From: Aphelenchoides besseyi
Lineage: Eukaryota; Nematoda; Chromadorea; Rhabditida; Aphelenchoididae
Direction of reading: 5' to 3'
Assembly (NCBI GenBank): GCA_024699855.1
Contig: JAMPIQ010000001.1
Span: forward strand, 12,524,001 to 12,588,000
Length of the DNA stretch: 64,000 bases
Numbering within the stretch: the first letter of the stretch is position 1; every line of letters starts with the position of its first letter. Shown one piece after another: positions 23,561 through 34,995 of this stretch. The position numbers and the translations under genes are program-made. Under the pieces are notes generated by a model. That model searched no databases. It was not told where the DNA came from and was given only the letters and a program-made list of their open reading frames with translations.

Positions 23561-24434
23561 TAATCAGAAAACTTAACTCAGAATATAAACCCAATGGTCG
23601 TTTACCCTCTCCTCTTCCAGTGAATCGAAAACTTCAACGTTTTCTTCTTTGCTGTTAAAAGGCATATGTTGGATCATCAGTTGACTTAGTCAGAAGTCGG
23701 ATGATTAAAAGATGATTAATATGAGTGAAAAGCAGGTCAGTTATGTAAAAACGAGCTATGCGGTATAACACGATTAAGATGTTTCTCTGAATGTAAAATC
23801 TGGAGACTACAAACGAATCATCAGGTATACAGAGAGCAACAAACCACAAAAAACTTTTCCTTAAGAGAAGCAGGAACCGTAGATGCTTCGAAGTTCCAAA
23901 TTCGGCGGTTTTACCTCACGCGCGATTGAATGAATTTAGTTTGCGCGAAATTGAACTTGTTTTTGAATGTGCGAGCAATCGAAAGTTCTCGATGCGCACG
24001 TAAAGTTTTCAATCGCAGAGTTTGCGACGCGTTAGCAAACGGATGTGTTTGGATCAAAGACCACGAGACGAAAACAACCATCAAGTTCTTTGTGACTGAA
24101 ATCCCGGTTCGATTTCTCATTCATTGAATGCAACTACCAAACGATAGTTCTCATTAGCTATCAACTACAATGAATGGTTAGATGCTAACGTGCGAAAGAA
24201 ACGATATGAATTCAGTGGAAAGAAGCGGTTTGAATAGAAAGAATCCTCGTCGCGCCGTCAAAGTCACGAATGTTGAAACGGGCAATTGAACTGCTGTTGT
24301 GTAATGACCTTCTTTACGATGAGTGTAATTGACTGAAAGGATTTCAACATGCAATAATTGGAATAATTTGCATAGTTTTTTTGAAAACTATTTTCATTTC
24401 TCAAAACTTACACGGTGGACTCCGACAATCGATC
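23561..24434. other. intergenic region upstream of the TTBK-like kinase
   Basis: About 870 bp. Opposing short ORFs at 23,911-24,127 are mirror frames without splice sites. It is probably non-coding. Confidence 0.35.
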
Positions 24435-25856
24435 ATGGCTGGCGACGAAGGAAAGCTGGCCAATATGAATGAGAAGTAGGTCCTTTTTTTGTTTAAGATT
24501 ATCATGGAATGTGTTTCAGAGTAGATGAGGATGACGAGTTTCGTACTGAGAATCTGCACGCGCAGAAGTTGACCGAGTACGTTAATGCAAGAGGTGTCAT
24601 TGGACACTATAAGATTTGTAAAGTTGTTGGAGCAGGAGCAAACGGAGTTGTTGCTTTGGTCAATCATATGGAAACAAACGAAACGGCAGTGATGAAAATA
24701 GCAATGAATCTGTCGGCTTCCGGATCGTTGTATTGGGAATCAGATGTTATGGATCATTTGTTGCATGCAGAGGGGGAAGATCATACTCGTCATTTGGTGC
24801 GAAAATTAGATGCCGGTCACACGAAGAATCATTTACAAGAAGTTGGTGTATATTAGATTCTCTTCTTTAAAATGTTTTGTTTTGGGACGTAGGTTACATT
24901 GTCATGGAATATTTGCCTGGCAATCCCGTTGGCATTCTTGGTTATTTGAGCGGTCGTGCATTAATTCAGAAAACGTGCGAGTTTGGTCTTCAACTTTTGC
25001 GGGTTTGTATTTGACAAACAATTACAAATTGATATACTTTTAGGCGTTATATGACATTCATCTTCTCGGATTTGTACATCGTGATGTGAAGCCTGAGAAC
25101 GTTGGACTTTTTCAAGACAAGTTGCTAATTCTCTACGACCTTGGAATGGCACGTTTCATCACTGATTCCCAAGGAAATCTACGTGAACCGCGGTGTAATG
25201 TCGGAATGCGTGGAACGGATGAATGGGCGAGTTTGTATGCGGAAAACGGACGTGATCAAGTAGGTAGATGATATATTGCATTAACCAAACTTTTAAGGGC
25301 CGCATTGATGATCTCTGGGGATGGTTTTATGTTTTAATTGAATGGATTAACTGTTCGAGCAAGTATCCATTAGCATGGGCTCCCTACGATTCTCATGCGC
25401 ATATTCGTCATCTGATGAAATCCACTTTGTATCCCGCCAAACTTGTTCTTCACAACTGTCCGTCTGAGTTCTATCGAATTCACGTAAGTGATTCCCATTG
25501 TTGATTAATGTGTTTTTCAGTCGTACCTGCGTTTACTCAGCCGTAACAGCACTCCAAATTACTTCTACTTGGCCAATACGCTGCACGAATGCAAGAAACG
25601 TATGGAGGAAGAACAGAAGTTGGAAGAAGCAAACAAGCCGAAACCGAAGATTCGTCGCGCTCGTTTTCCAACGTTTTTCGAGGTCGAACAAATGCTCGAT
25701 GATTACGACGAATATCACGCAGACACTACCGTGGCCGGGAAAATGGATTTGAAACGCGTCGGAGTGGAGACGATTGGCGCTCAAACTCAACCGACTGCCG
25801 AACCAAAAGAACCGACTGTCGAACCAAACGCACCGGCAGCTCAACCTCCGGCTTAA
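24435..25856 (+). CDS. TTBK/CK1-type protein kinase (worm-expanded family)
   Basis: Six exons (24435-24475, 24520-24845, 24893-25002, 25044-25259, 25298-25483, 25521-25856) encode 404 aa. Kinase features in order are a Gly-rich loop (VVGAGANGVV), the ATP-binding Lys in AVMKIAM, GYIVMEYLPGNP at the hinge, FVHRDVKPENVGL (catalytic loop), YDLGMAR (DLG instead of DFG, as in CK1/TTBK), GMRGTDEWAS in the activation segment, and DDLWGWFYVLIEW in helix F. The tail has Lys/Glu-rich then Glu/Pro/Thr repeats. Catalytic residues are intact, so it should be an active Ser/Thr kinase. Nematodes carry many such kinases, often germline or sperm expressed, but that role is inferred only. Confidence 0.87.
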
Positions 25857-25989
25857 ATCTCTTTTTTCGTTCAAAGATATCAATAAACGTTTAAGTAGTC
25901 GTTAAATTTCGAATGTTCTTACAACTTTGTTTACTCAATATTCGTATGTCGCAGTAATGAACGAGTCGTTGATTGCTCAAAATATCCAA

Positions 25990-26711
25990 ATCTCAGTCAT
26001 TTTGTTTTTTTCTAAACGCAAATTGCGTGTTTCTGTGGTTGTCGAATTTGCATTTCTGTTTCAAACGTAATGGACTTAAAGTGCTCCTTGAAGCTCATTT
26101 GGGTTGTACTGAAAATGCCTCGTGAAAGCTCGAAGAAGTTGACTGTTGAGCGGAAAGATCGCAAGTTGGCTTCTTCGAGTTGTCGATCCAAACGGAAAAC
26201 CCGCGTAAATTTGACCATCAATTGAACGCGATTAACAACGCCATTTCAAAGCAGTCGTTTCCAAACGTCATCAGGTGGCTAAAGTTGATAATGTAAGACA
26301 AGAATCGAATATTCGTTTTGGGTCAGCGGCTTGGCTTCCGCGTTTTTCAATTTCTTCTTCAAGAAAGTCCTCATCATCTGTTTCATCGAACTCCAGATTA
26401 TCCGCATCCTCACTATGAGGGTCAATAAGAAAACGAATTGCGGCGAACAAGTCTTGATCAGCTTGTGTGATGTTCTTTGTTGAGCCATTTGGAAATTCTC
26501 GACTCAAAAGAGCAATAACATTGGGAACGTTTGCCATAACTCTGAAATCGAAATAATGAATGAAGAAGTAGCGCCTAAAAGCAAGGAAAACAAGGACGGT
26601 AAACGAAATGTGAGTAGAAAACTGACCGTAAAATGCGATTGCGTCCGCATGCTCAAAAAAAAGACGCCAAAATTGCGTCGCTCGCTCGGCGACAGAAATC
26701 GGCCAAACCAC
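25990..26711 (-). CDS. hypothetical acidic protein (doubtful)
   Basis: A minus-strand open frame covers 26,711-26,271. A likely start at about 26,537 (MANVPNVIALLSREF) leads into an acidic run (FDETDDEDFLEEE). A second open stretch (26,221-26,012) lies downstream with a Phe/Arg-rich composition. I found no confident join between the two. No family was recognised. Confidence 0.25.
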
Positions 26712-27033
26712 TAAAAGCGCAAAGCGTCAAAATTACCTCAATCAAGAATCCGTTTCAAAAGCACACCAAAATGCACGAAAAATAAAAACGCGCAAAGGCA
26801 AATGGTGAAGAGTCCGAAAACATTCGTAATCTCGCCATCAAACACACACCGAAAAACGTTCTCACATGCCGAGTTCGGAACACCGAAACAACCGAATAGA
26901 CCCATGTGTGATTAGGGAAATGGAATGTCGGTTCTGATCCTCCGTTATGTCCCCAATAATACGCGGTGCTAATTTAATTGGCACGCCGCTCACAAACGTC
27001 GAGCAGTTCGTTCTTTTCGGACGTCCGCGCGTC

Positions 27034-27272
27034 TTGCGCAACAACAAAAGCACTGGCAAGCAGTGTCGACCAGTGGTTTTGCCGACGACAAAAAGAAACT
27101 GCAGTTGCGGAAAAGGAGTCTGCAGAACAAAAAACATTCAAGTGATCTTCTCCGATGAATAGATCACTTGTTGTTTTTTCGCGTTGCAACGAAACCACTG
27201 GTCGACCATTTTTTTCAAATTGTCGGCTAAATTCCACTGCTTGCCAGTGCTTTTGTTGTTGTTGTTGCGCAA
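27034..27272. repeat. imperfect inverted repeat / possible foldback element
   Basis: The left arm around 27,034-27,090 (TTGCGCAACAACAAAAGCAC, then GTCGACCAGTGGTTT) pairs with the right arm around 27,182-27,272 in reverse order. The centre has a 9-bp perfect stem (CAAGTGATC 27,139-27,147 / GATCACTTG 27,162-27,170). The arms differ by indels and substitutions. RNA from either strand would fold into a long hairpin. Confidence 0.7.
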
Positions 27273-27517
27273 TCCGAACAACGCGTTCAACATTCGTTCA
27301 TTTCTAGACGCAATCGGCTGTTGGCGCCTTTTGCCATTTCTCTCACTCCGATGGAGAAAACGGAATCTGACGACGCTTCCGATGTCCATTTTGGTTGCGC
27401 TTCTTTTTGATTCAGTCATTCAATTTTTTGATCATTTGCTTACTCCAAACTCTCGTCGTTCGACCAGTTTTCGCGTTTCGTGTTCGTTTTGCATATTGAT
27501 ATGATGTTTTGTTTTAG

Positions 27518-28413
27518 ATGAACTGCACGTGCGAAACACACGTGCAATATCTGCTCTTTTTGTTAATGGCCCTAGTGGTCATTGTCGGTTGGTTGCTGAA
27601 TCGCAGCATCAACCGCCGCAGCCAATTGATCAACCGGGTCTTTGACCCGGTTGTGATGAGCATGATTGAAAACCGTAAGTTCACTCTGAGGTTCAGAGTC
27701 TAATTGAAGGTTTTTAGGGCAAACACCAATGATCGAGTCTTCAAACTGTCCGAGCGTTGGCCGATCATTTCTTCAAGGGATTCACACCTAATGATGATGC
27801 AGAGGTCCCATTCGAACCTGTCGATCCAGATGCCCTACCAGATGATGAAACCACAAAAGATGTTCCAGACACTTCCAACGACAATTTTGACCTGAAAAAG
27901 TTTTCCGTTGCATTTTTCTGGCCATCACTTGTGCTACATAATTGGATAGATGTGTTCTTCCCGCCGTTGCGACAAGAATACTGTCAACGGTGGAATAGAG
28001 AGATTCTGACAAAACCAGAGAATACATTGTCCAATCTGATGAATAATATGGAATTAACCAGGTACAACCACTGGCAACCAGGAAAAGACCCACTGGATAT
28101 AAAACAATCGGATGGAAGAACACCAGTTTATTCTGACTGGCAACGACGTTATTTTGCCGGTTATCTTGCTGCAATCGACAAGATAACAAAAATTCTACGA
28201 AGGAGGGGCCAACTCAACGAAGAACAACGAAGGTTTTACAAGCGGCTCCAGTTCGAATACTGTGTGGCACTCACCGAGTGCACATTTATGCACAGTTACG
28301 ATCTACCAATAACACGCCGAACATCGCTTGTAATTGACGCAATACACGGAAAAGACTACTGGAATTATCCATTACCTGATGTCCCCCAATGCAAAACTTA
28401 TTTACAACCGTAA
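27518..28413 (+). CDS. unrecognised protein with N-terminal membrane helix; frame conflict at exon join
   Basis: The first exon (27,518-about 27,676) encodes a single hydrophobic helix (YLLFLLMALVVIVGWLL) followed by a basic patch, then a good GTAAGT donor. A long open frame from about 27,740 to the stop at 28,413 encodes about 200 aa: an acidic linker, FFWPSLVLHNWIDVFFPPL and a charged helical end (KITKILRRRGQLNEEQRRFYKR). The obvious TTTTTAG acceptor at about 27,719 leads into a different frame that stops at 27,895. Reaching the long frame needs a second, weak intron (donor at about 27,737, acceptor ending 27,778) or a frameshift. Family unknown. Confidence 0.45.
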
Positions 28414-28419
28414 CTTTGT

Positions 28420-28690
28420 GTAACATCTCAGAACCGAGAATTTCGGGTCAACGAGGATGCGGGCTCCGAACTTCTTCGTGAGATGTCCTTCTTTTTGAAC
28501 ACCGAGTAGCACATCCTAAAACGCCGACTTCTTCCGTGAATTCTCTTCTTCTTCTTCCAATTCGAATGGTTTTCGTATTCTGTACCATCGATCTTTTGGT
28601 TTTGAATTTTAACTTCATTGTTCCCATGATTCTCCCATCCATTCCCACCATTTCGCCCATAAGTCTTGTTTCTCTTCACGATATCCATCT
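28420..28690 (-). other. open minus-strand stretch, possible C-terminal exon
   Basis: 86 codons, Asn/Lys/Arg-rich, immediately downstream of the antiporter remnants on the same strand. It could be a cytosolic tail or 3' UTR. It has no recognisable family. Confidence 0.25.
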
Positions 28691-28699
28691 ATTGTAATT

Positions 28700-29860
28700 T
28701 GTAATACTTTGCTTACAATCAAATAAACATGGCTCATAAAGATTCGAAATTACACGCTTTTCCGCGTGGAAAATACCGAAGAAAAAGACCTGCAATGATT
28801 GAGATTGATTGCAGAATTCTAATACTTACCCACGATTGTACCAATCACAAAACCCAATCCAATCTGTAGAACAACAGATATGATGCTCATAAAGATTTTA
28901 TCGGAAATTTAAACGTCATTTCTATGCTACCGTATTGAAAAAAACCTCTAGTTGCCGTAGCCAACGCACTGCAGACAACAAAACTAACAATACAATAAAT
29001 ATTATCAATTGTGGCGCTTACTAAATTCGAGTAATGACAAGTGGTTTAATTGGCTTGTTTAGTCAATCACTAGTTGATGTTTTTGCATGTTTGTAGCAAA
29101 GAAAGCAGAATGTGTATTAAGAAAAGGTTGCAAACTCACCTAAAAGAATCGTCGGAATGCCTTCAGCAACACCCAATTGCTTATCTTGAAGACGAATCAT
29201 GGATGGTACAGTGACCGCTGGCGAAGTTGAACAAAGAACGTATCTGAAACAAGCAGATTTGTTGATCAATGGAACGTAAAGTATTACGCAAATGCGATAG
29301 ACATCGGTATTGAATCTTCAAGAATCAAAAACGAAACAACAAATATTGCTGCAGCTTCAATGGTTGTCGATACAAAACCAAGACTCAGGAATATGGCTCA
29401 CAAGGTTCGCAAAACTTCTGGCTTCGGGTTAATGCCACAACGCATTAGAATGAGAATTACCGAGAGCTTCGTAATTATACGGCTCCAATCACTATCAATG
29501 CAAAAGATTGTCGATAGAAATGGCACGTTTCGCACCAGAATCCCCGACATCAGCATCCCTAAAATTTAGGAGTTCAAACACAACCACAAACGAACAAACC
29601 CAAAAGTGGCGGAAGTTTTACATAGCTAACAAGTCGTCCAAAAACCGATGACAATGTCCAAAGTAACAACAAAGAAATGATGTTCGTAGCCGCATCAACG
29701 TGTTCTCTAAGTACTCCCAACTCATTTTTTCGATTGAACGGAATCACTAGAATGGTTTCTGCGTTGCCCAACGGGTCCCAAAAGCTCAGCTGCGCAATGG
29801 ATATCACGCTTCCGTAGATCGATAGAAAAATGAACAAAGATGTAATAATAAGGTTAATCT
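28700..29860 (-). pseudogene. NHA-type (SLC9B/CPA2) Na+/H+ antiporter, apparently degraded
   Basis: Pieces in order on the minus strand show the family plainly: WTLSSVFGRLVSYVKLPPLLG (near 29,640-29,590), GMLMSGILVRNVPFL, LILMRCGINPKPEVLRTL, and after an intron YVLCSTSPAVTVPSM with LQDKQLGVAEGIPTILL (near 29,180). A later ISVVLQIGLGFVIGTIVG and LFLRYFPRGK correspond to the helices near the end. An in-frame TGA at 29,398-29,400 replaces the Gly expected after RTL, and further breaks occur near 28,900-29,000, where the ion-binding helix should lie. It is probably a decayed copy of a cation/proton exchanger. If transcribed, the product would be truncated. Confidence 0.6.
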
Positions 29861-30480
29861 AAAGCACTATTCTCATTTCAATTCTAGTTGGTTACCACTT
29901 TATTATCCAGAAGAAATTGTACAAAACGATTCATCATATGAATAAAAACCGTTTTCGCACAACGAATGAAAAACTAAGAGGTTGCTGTTGTCGACGTCAC
30001 TTTCATTGAGCACTTTAGCGCAAAGTACGTTAAGTTCAAAGTCCACTGCTTTCGTACAAACTTAAAAAACAATAAGCTTGACTACATCGTTTAGTGTTAA
30101 CTTTGTATGCGGATTCTTGTAAATCTGCCCTTCGACGAGTTTAATCGAAGTTCACGTGTTTGTTATTTCGTGACTATCACATTGCAAAAAAACCAATTCG
30201 TTGTTTTGCGAACCTTCGTAGTTACGATCCGAGCACAACGCGTTGAACGTCACTAATTCCATCGCTCACCTTTGCTTACGAAAACGAAAAGCACGAAAAA
30301 TCCCCTCTTTTGATTCAATCGCAAGCGATGGAGAGGCTCCGAACGCCCTATTATGTTCGGGTCTTGGCATATTGTAAGGGCATTGCTGTTGCGAGTTGCC
30401 AGCTCTGAACAGCGCCCCCGTGCTTCCCCTTGAATTCAAGGTACCCATTGGCTTCCAGAATTGGTACCGCCTGGGTGGGG
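29861..30480. other. intergenic region
   Basis: About 600 bp with no supported gene. ORFs overlapping 30,266-30,535 extend into the tRNA-like repeat and are not coding. Confidence 0.35.
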
Positions 30481-30502
30481 CGAGAACAGCGGAGTTCGCA
30501 TT

Positions 30503-30580
30503 ACAGCTCGACCAGGGATTGAACCTGGGAGCCACCGAACTCTGTGCAGACGTGTTACCTTTGCACCACGCTGTCCTCCT
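30503..30580 (-). repeat. tRNA-like sequence, probable SINE head
   Basis: Reading the minus strand, an A-box-like TGGTGCAAAGGT is followed about 35 bases later by a perfect T-arm (CCAGG-TTCAATC-CCTGG) containing the B-box GGTTCAATCCC. The D-stem (GTG/CAC) can form, but the anticodon and acceptor stems do not pair properly. A tRNA-derived SINE or pseudo-tRNA fits better than a working tRNA. Confidence 0.6.
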
Positions 30581-30599
30581 TTGCTTACGTCGACAGATA

Positions 30600-32058
30600 A
30601 TTGGGCGATCTCTGAGTCCGAACCGGGTACTGTAATCCGTTCGACATTTCCTTTCGGATCGAATCCGTGAAAATATTTGGAAATTGCGTCGTATGATCGT
30701 TGGTATTAAGACACGACGGGATTAAGTTGAAATTCCAATTGGTCGGCAAAACTATAAAGATTTTCGTGTTGTCGCTTAATCTTCCGGAAACTCGCTGTTT
30801 CAGAATAGTCAAGCTCAACAAGTATTGTCGGATTGTGAGCATTAAACATTGACAACCTCACGGCGCACTGCAAGGATGAGACCAAACCCTACGGTAAACG
30901 TTATTTTGTTTTCATCGAATTATGTTCGAAAAATTTCAATTTCTTTTTGACGTCAAGTTACGGTAAGTAAATTGAAGAACGGAAAATAACGAGCTCGAAA
31001 GTTGTTTCTTGCAACAAGAATCACGTAGTTTGTTACTTCAAGCATAAGAAGCTGTGTTCCTACACTAATCAACAACCGTTGAAACGACGATTGAATCGAG
31101 TAATTTGGCAGACTTAAGCCGGTGGTTTCATTGAAAGACGATTACCGTGTTTGTTGTTAGTTAGATTCGATGTTATTTTTGGCTACAAGTTTCGTTTATT
31201 TTTGAAATTAGCCGCCCTCATCAGTTCTGTTAATTACTCACTTCCATTCACTTGCAATATGAGCCCAAGAGAATTACGAGCGTTTGGAGAGATTGCAGTA
31301 AGATCGTTGTAACAACAATTTGTTTTTTATCTCACCTTAGAAGTTTGTTTGCACTATTATGGTAAAGAATTAATACTTGCACTCCCCCACTTGTCTCTCA
31401 ATTCTTCGAGAAGATTGGCAACATGGAATGTCGAGCTGTTCGCGGAAACGAATTTACGTGCTAAGTTCATTGTTTGCGTTGCGTGTACCTAAAGGCATTC
31501 CAGCAACTTCATATTCAACGTTAAAAGTTGAACGAGAATTTTGGATTCAGTTGTCGTATCATTCTTTTCCAACCAATTGCACTCCGCCCTCCGTCCGAAT
31601 TCGTTCACAAACTCCGCCTTCTTGTTGTGCCGCCACCGCAGTTAAAAGGCGCCGAAGCAGAAGTCTTCAGCGTCGTTAGAATTAGCAATTTTATGCAGTT
31701 GAGTTCAGATCGTCGGATTTAATCGCATTGAAGTTGTCGAGCTTTGATTTACTTGAACGACGTTCTTTGCAATGTTTTGCTATTCATTTATCGTATCTCC
31801 TTTCTTTTTGAAATGCCAATGTTATGGCTCAATTTCACGTAAAGACATTAAACCGAAATACTCACTTCCTCAAACTTGTTAACCGGATAGTCGAATTGGA
31901 TTCGGAAGTTATTTGCGTTTCGAACTACGATTTCCGTTAAGAAAGTTTCGAACAAAACTTACTGATATGTTTGCGTGTTGAGATTACACGACAACTACGT
32001 ACGAAATAAACTTGTTTAATATTCAGATTTCAGCATATTTACAAGATTCGTCGGGAAC
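30600..32058. other. intergenic region with weak ORFs
   Basis: Nearly 1.5 kb. Open frames at 31,377-31,722 contain small basic stretches but no convincing splice chain. A possible ATG-exon at 31,261 (MSPRELRAFGEIA) has a GTAAGA donor, but the next exons do not keep frame. Confidence 0.3.
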
Positions 32059-32406
32059 ATGTTCTTCCGAATTCTCATTGTCGTCCAATTGGTCCTGTTG
32101 TTGATTCTTGGAGTTCGAAGTGAAGTTCGAAGTGAAGTTCGAAGTCATCACAAACAGCGAAGGAACAGTATCCGACCGGCTTCCTACTACATTGAACCAG
32201 AGGTTTGTTTTTGTATGCACTGATTTCTAACTGCGTTTAAAAAGCGAATTGAATCTTGAGACTTAAAGTTACAAAACTCTTCTCATTCACAGTCATTACA
32301 GATGCTCCGTTATCCGCTTGGCATTGAACGAATTCACGCTGGTATGAGACGTAGCAAAGTGCCGTGGTATCTACAACAGTTTGGAGTGGTTAGTCAACGA
32401 CGATGA
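32059..32406 (+). CDS. small secreted peptide precursor, neuropeptide-like
   Basis: Two exons (32059-32202, 32302-32406), phase 0, 82 aa. It starts with a signal peptide (MFFRILIVVQLVLLLILG) followed by three tandem VRSE/H units encoded by a 12-bp DNA repeat (GTTCGAAGTGAA). Possible dibasic processing sites are KQRR, GMRR-S and the C-terminal QRR. Gly before MRR is not an amidation signal by itself, so the mature peptide is unclear. There are no cysteines. The size and layout resemble invertebrate neuropeptide or other short secreted precursors. No match to a named peptide is claimed. Confidence 0.5.
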
Positions 32407-34465
32407 ACTCTTTGATATTCTATTCGTTTGATCGGCATTTACATATTATTTGTTTAGTTATTGACTTTATTGTTTATGTGTAAATGAAATGGGCTCCACT
32501 TTTCATTTCGAATATCAAATTGATCTTAAAATTTTCGGTACATGTTTATCCTACAAGATGAATATCACTCTTCCGTCCACGCTTCTTATTATCCCTGCAC
32601 TTTTTGTTGCAATTGATGTTTCAATTGAAATAAACTTCTTTTTGTTTACCCTCTACTTAGCGAAACCTTCGAATTAAAGTTTCATAAAAGCAACTGACTA
32701 TATTGACGTAAATATTAAAACCGATAGCTTGTGACTTTCGACTTATTTAAGATGCGTAGCTACATGCATTGTCGTGTAACTTGACAACCATATATGACGT
32801 TTCCGATACCGTATGATGACCGTAACTAAAACCCACGTGCAAAACAACTCGCTTCCATTTGAGATTACGAATACCAAGAAATAGATCTGTTTTTTAAATC
32901 TCATTTGAATTCGCAATTTGTTCGTTGACATTAAGAAGGGCCTATCACGTGTCGGAGACTTTGAACGTATTTATCTCATTTCATCGTTTCATAATTTAAA
33001 GGTCAAGAAAATAGAAGGTGCACTTACATTTCGTAGGCAAGAAACCAAACGACGAAGATCACTATTGAGTCACTGCAATGAATGACGTTGTTGGTAATTG
33101 AATGAGAAGTACAAAAGACTTGGCTTTAAATTCAATAGGATACACTACGGTAGTGCAATAGAAAGACTATCGCTTTTGCAGAGTTCGTTTAACGATCAAA
33201 GTTCAAGTCGATGAGAAATGTCAATCAACGAAGATTAGCGAGTTAACTTGGCGGTTTTAGGAACAGATTTATGTTGTTTACCGTTTTTTGCGTCGGCGTT
33301 GACTACAGAAGCCAATTGTGCACGAAGCGGAATTCAAAATTAGCGCTGAAGTTATTTAATCTCTCGTTTTTGACGTAACCACAGACGAAGTGGTCATTTC
33401 AGCCGTCAATTCTTATTACGAACGATAACAAGCCTGACAAGCGTCGAATTCTTAATTCCGTTTCAATTCGGACATCAATGGTTAACCAAATTCGTACTAA
33501 CTCGTTATTTCCAAGACGTTCCTGTCAAACGCCGTTCGTCGCGCAGTTGACAGGTGCATTGAAGTTGGACTACGGTAACGATTGTGCTCTTACCTTTAAC
33601 TGTGGATTCTGGGGAAACCTCACAATTGTCTTATCTATTGAATTATCTGAAACAAATTACTGAGAATAACGAGAAAGTTTGTCCATAAACTTTGATTTGT
33701 CACTAGTCAAAAAACTACTTCAGCCATAGAGTTGGTTCTTTTTGTCTAGGAATTTTCTGTCGATTCGATAACTAATAAAATTTCGAATGTTTCTCGATTC
33801 TGCGTATGGTAATTTGCAAATTGGTTTTGCCGATGAATCGAATGACGAGACTTAAAAAGACGAACCAAAATCATAGCGAAATCTTCGAGCGACATGTGAG
33901 CATTCGAAAGCACAGAACTCTATTCTTCGAACGGACTCCTTTGCATTTGAAACTGATCGATTACGATTATCATACAGCAGCGATGTTGAAGTTCTAAGAC
34001 GATTATCGAATTACCAACCGTATTTCATCGAGCTAAACGAACGTCAGTAGAGCCGATTGACTAACCAGGAGTACTTGGAAGTAGGCTCTGCGGACGCTTT
34101 TAGACCCGCAAATGCAATTACAAATACTTACACAGCAATAAGGAAAATGGAAGCAAAAACCGCTTTTGATTTTATACCAAAGTAACCTTCGTAATCTTTC
34201 GATTAACTACGAAACATGATGTAAAGTACAGATATCTGGGAAAGTAAAACAAACCCGTTAACCGATCACAAGCCTTTTTATACGTTTTATTGGATTGCGG
34301 AGAACGAAAACGGAACTGAAAAAATTCGACGTTCTCCGCCGATTGTCCTCATCACTTTCGCGCAATCCAACCGCTCAACGGCGCTCTTTAACGGCAATCG
34401 AAGCGGCGTATTCTTTTCGGAATTGACACGTAAAAGAATCACATTTGAGTTCGAGTCGTCTTGCG
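32407..34465. other. intergenic region
   Basis: About 2 kb, AT-rich, with scattered ORFs under 70 codons on both strands and no splice chain or known motif. It likely includes regulatory DNA for the bHLH gene. Confidence 0.4.
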
Positions 34466-34926
34466 ATGAACAACACTAGACAAGGAAACGACTCGAATTC
34501 GTTGACATTCTCAAACTTAGACCTCGACATGAGCCAACCGAAATGCAATCGTAAGTTGATTTTCAGTAACTGACAGTAGTCACGTGTCGATTGTTTCGGA
34601 CTTCTTATCTGATATTCGGACATTTCAGGTCGTTACAACAGGGTTCGTACTCCGCAACAACGAGAAATTGCAAACAAACGAGAGCGCAAGAGAATGACTT
34701 TGATCTACAACGCTTTCGAAACCCTTCGAAATATTTTGCCGAACATCGAACGAAACCGTCGAATGACACGACTCGAATTGTTACAGTCAGTTGAGTTCAA
34801 CGGTCCTTCTAATTCGATTACTTTAGTTCCACAATCAGATATATCGTTCAACTTCAACAGCTTCTCGATCAAACAGACTACGATTTTGTGTTGTTGAACA
34901 AAAAAACGCAGTCTGAATACTTCTGA
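34466..34926 (+). CDS. short basic helix-loop-helix transcription factor
   Basis: Three exons (34466-34550, 34629-34785, 34827-34926) encode 113 aa. The basic region and helix 1 read QREIANKRERKRMTLIYNAF, the loop NILPNIERNRRM, and helix 2 TRLELLHSTIRYIVQLQQLL. The E and R residues that contact the E-box are present (ANKRERKRM). The protein is little more than the domain plus a Ser/Asn N-terminus and a 20-residue tail, like tissue-specific class II bHLH factors (Twist/Atonal/Achaete-scute types). The subfamily is not clear. It would dimerise, probably with an E-protein, and bind CANNTG. The second intron uses a GTCAGT donor, chosen because it keeps helix 2 in frame. Confidence 0.8.
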
Positions 34927-34995
34927 TTATGTTCATAGCAGTTGCAATAAACTCGGCAGTTAACGGTTTATTATTCGAACAATAAAGAATCATAC

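Noticed and set aside
28960..29060. Ultra-short 18-bp intron to remove the NHA stop (GTGAGCCATATTCCTGAG near 29,390)
   Set aside because: The family alignment continues through these bases (AIFLSLGF), so the TGA is a real in-frame stop rather than an intron edge.
31261..31722. Possible gene beginning MSPRELRAFGEIA
   Set aside because: The first donor is good, but no chain of exons keeps an open frame. Left as intergenic.
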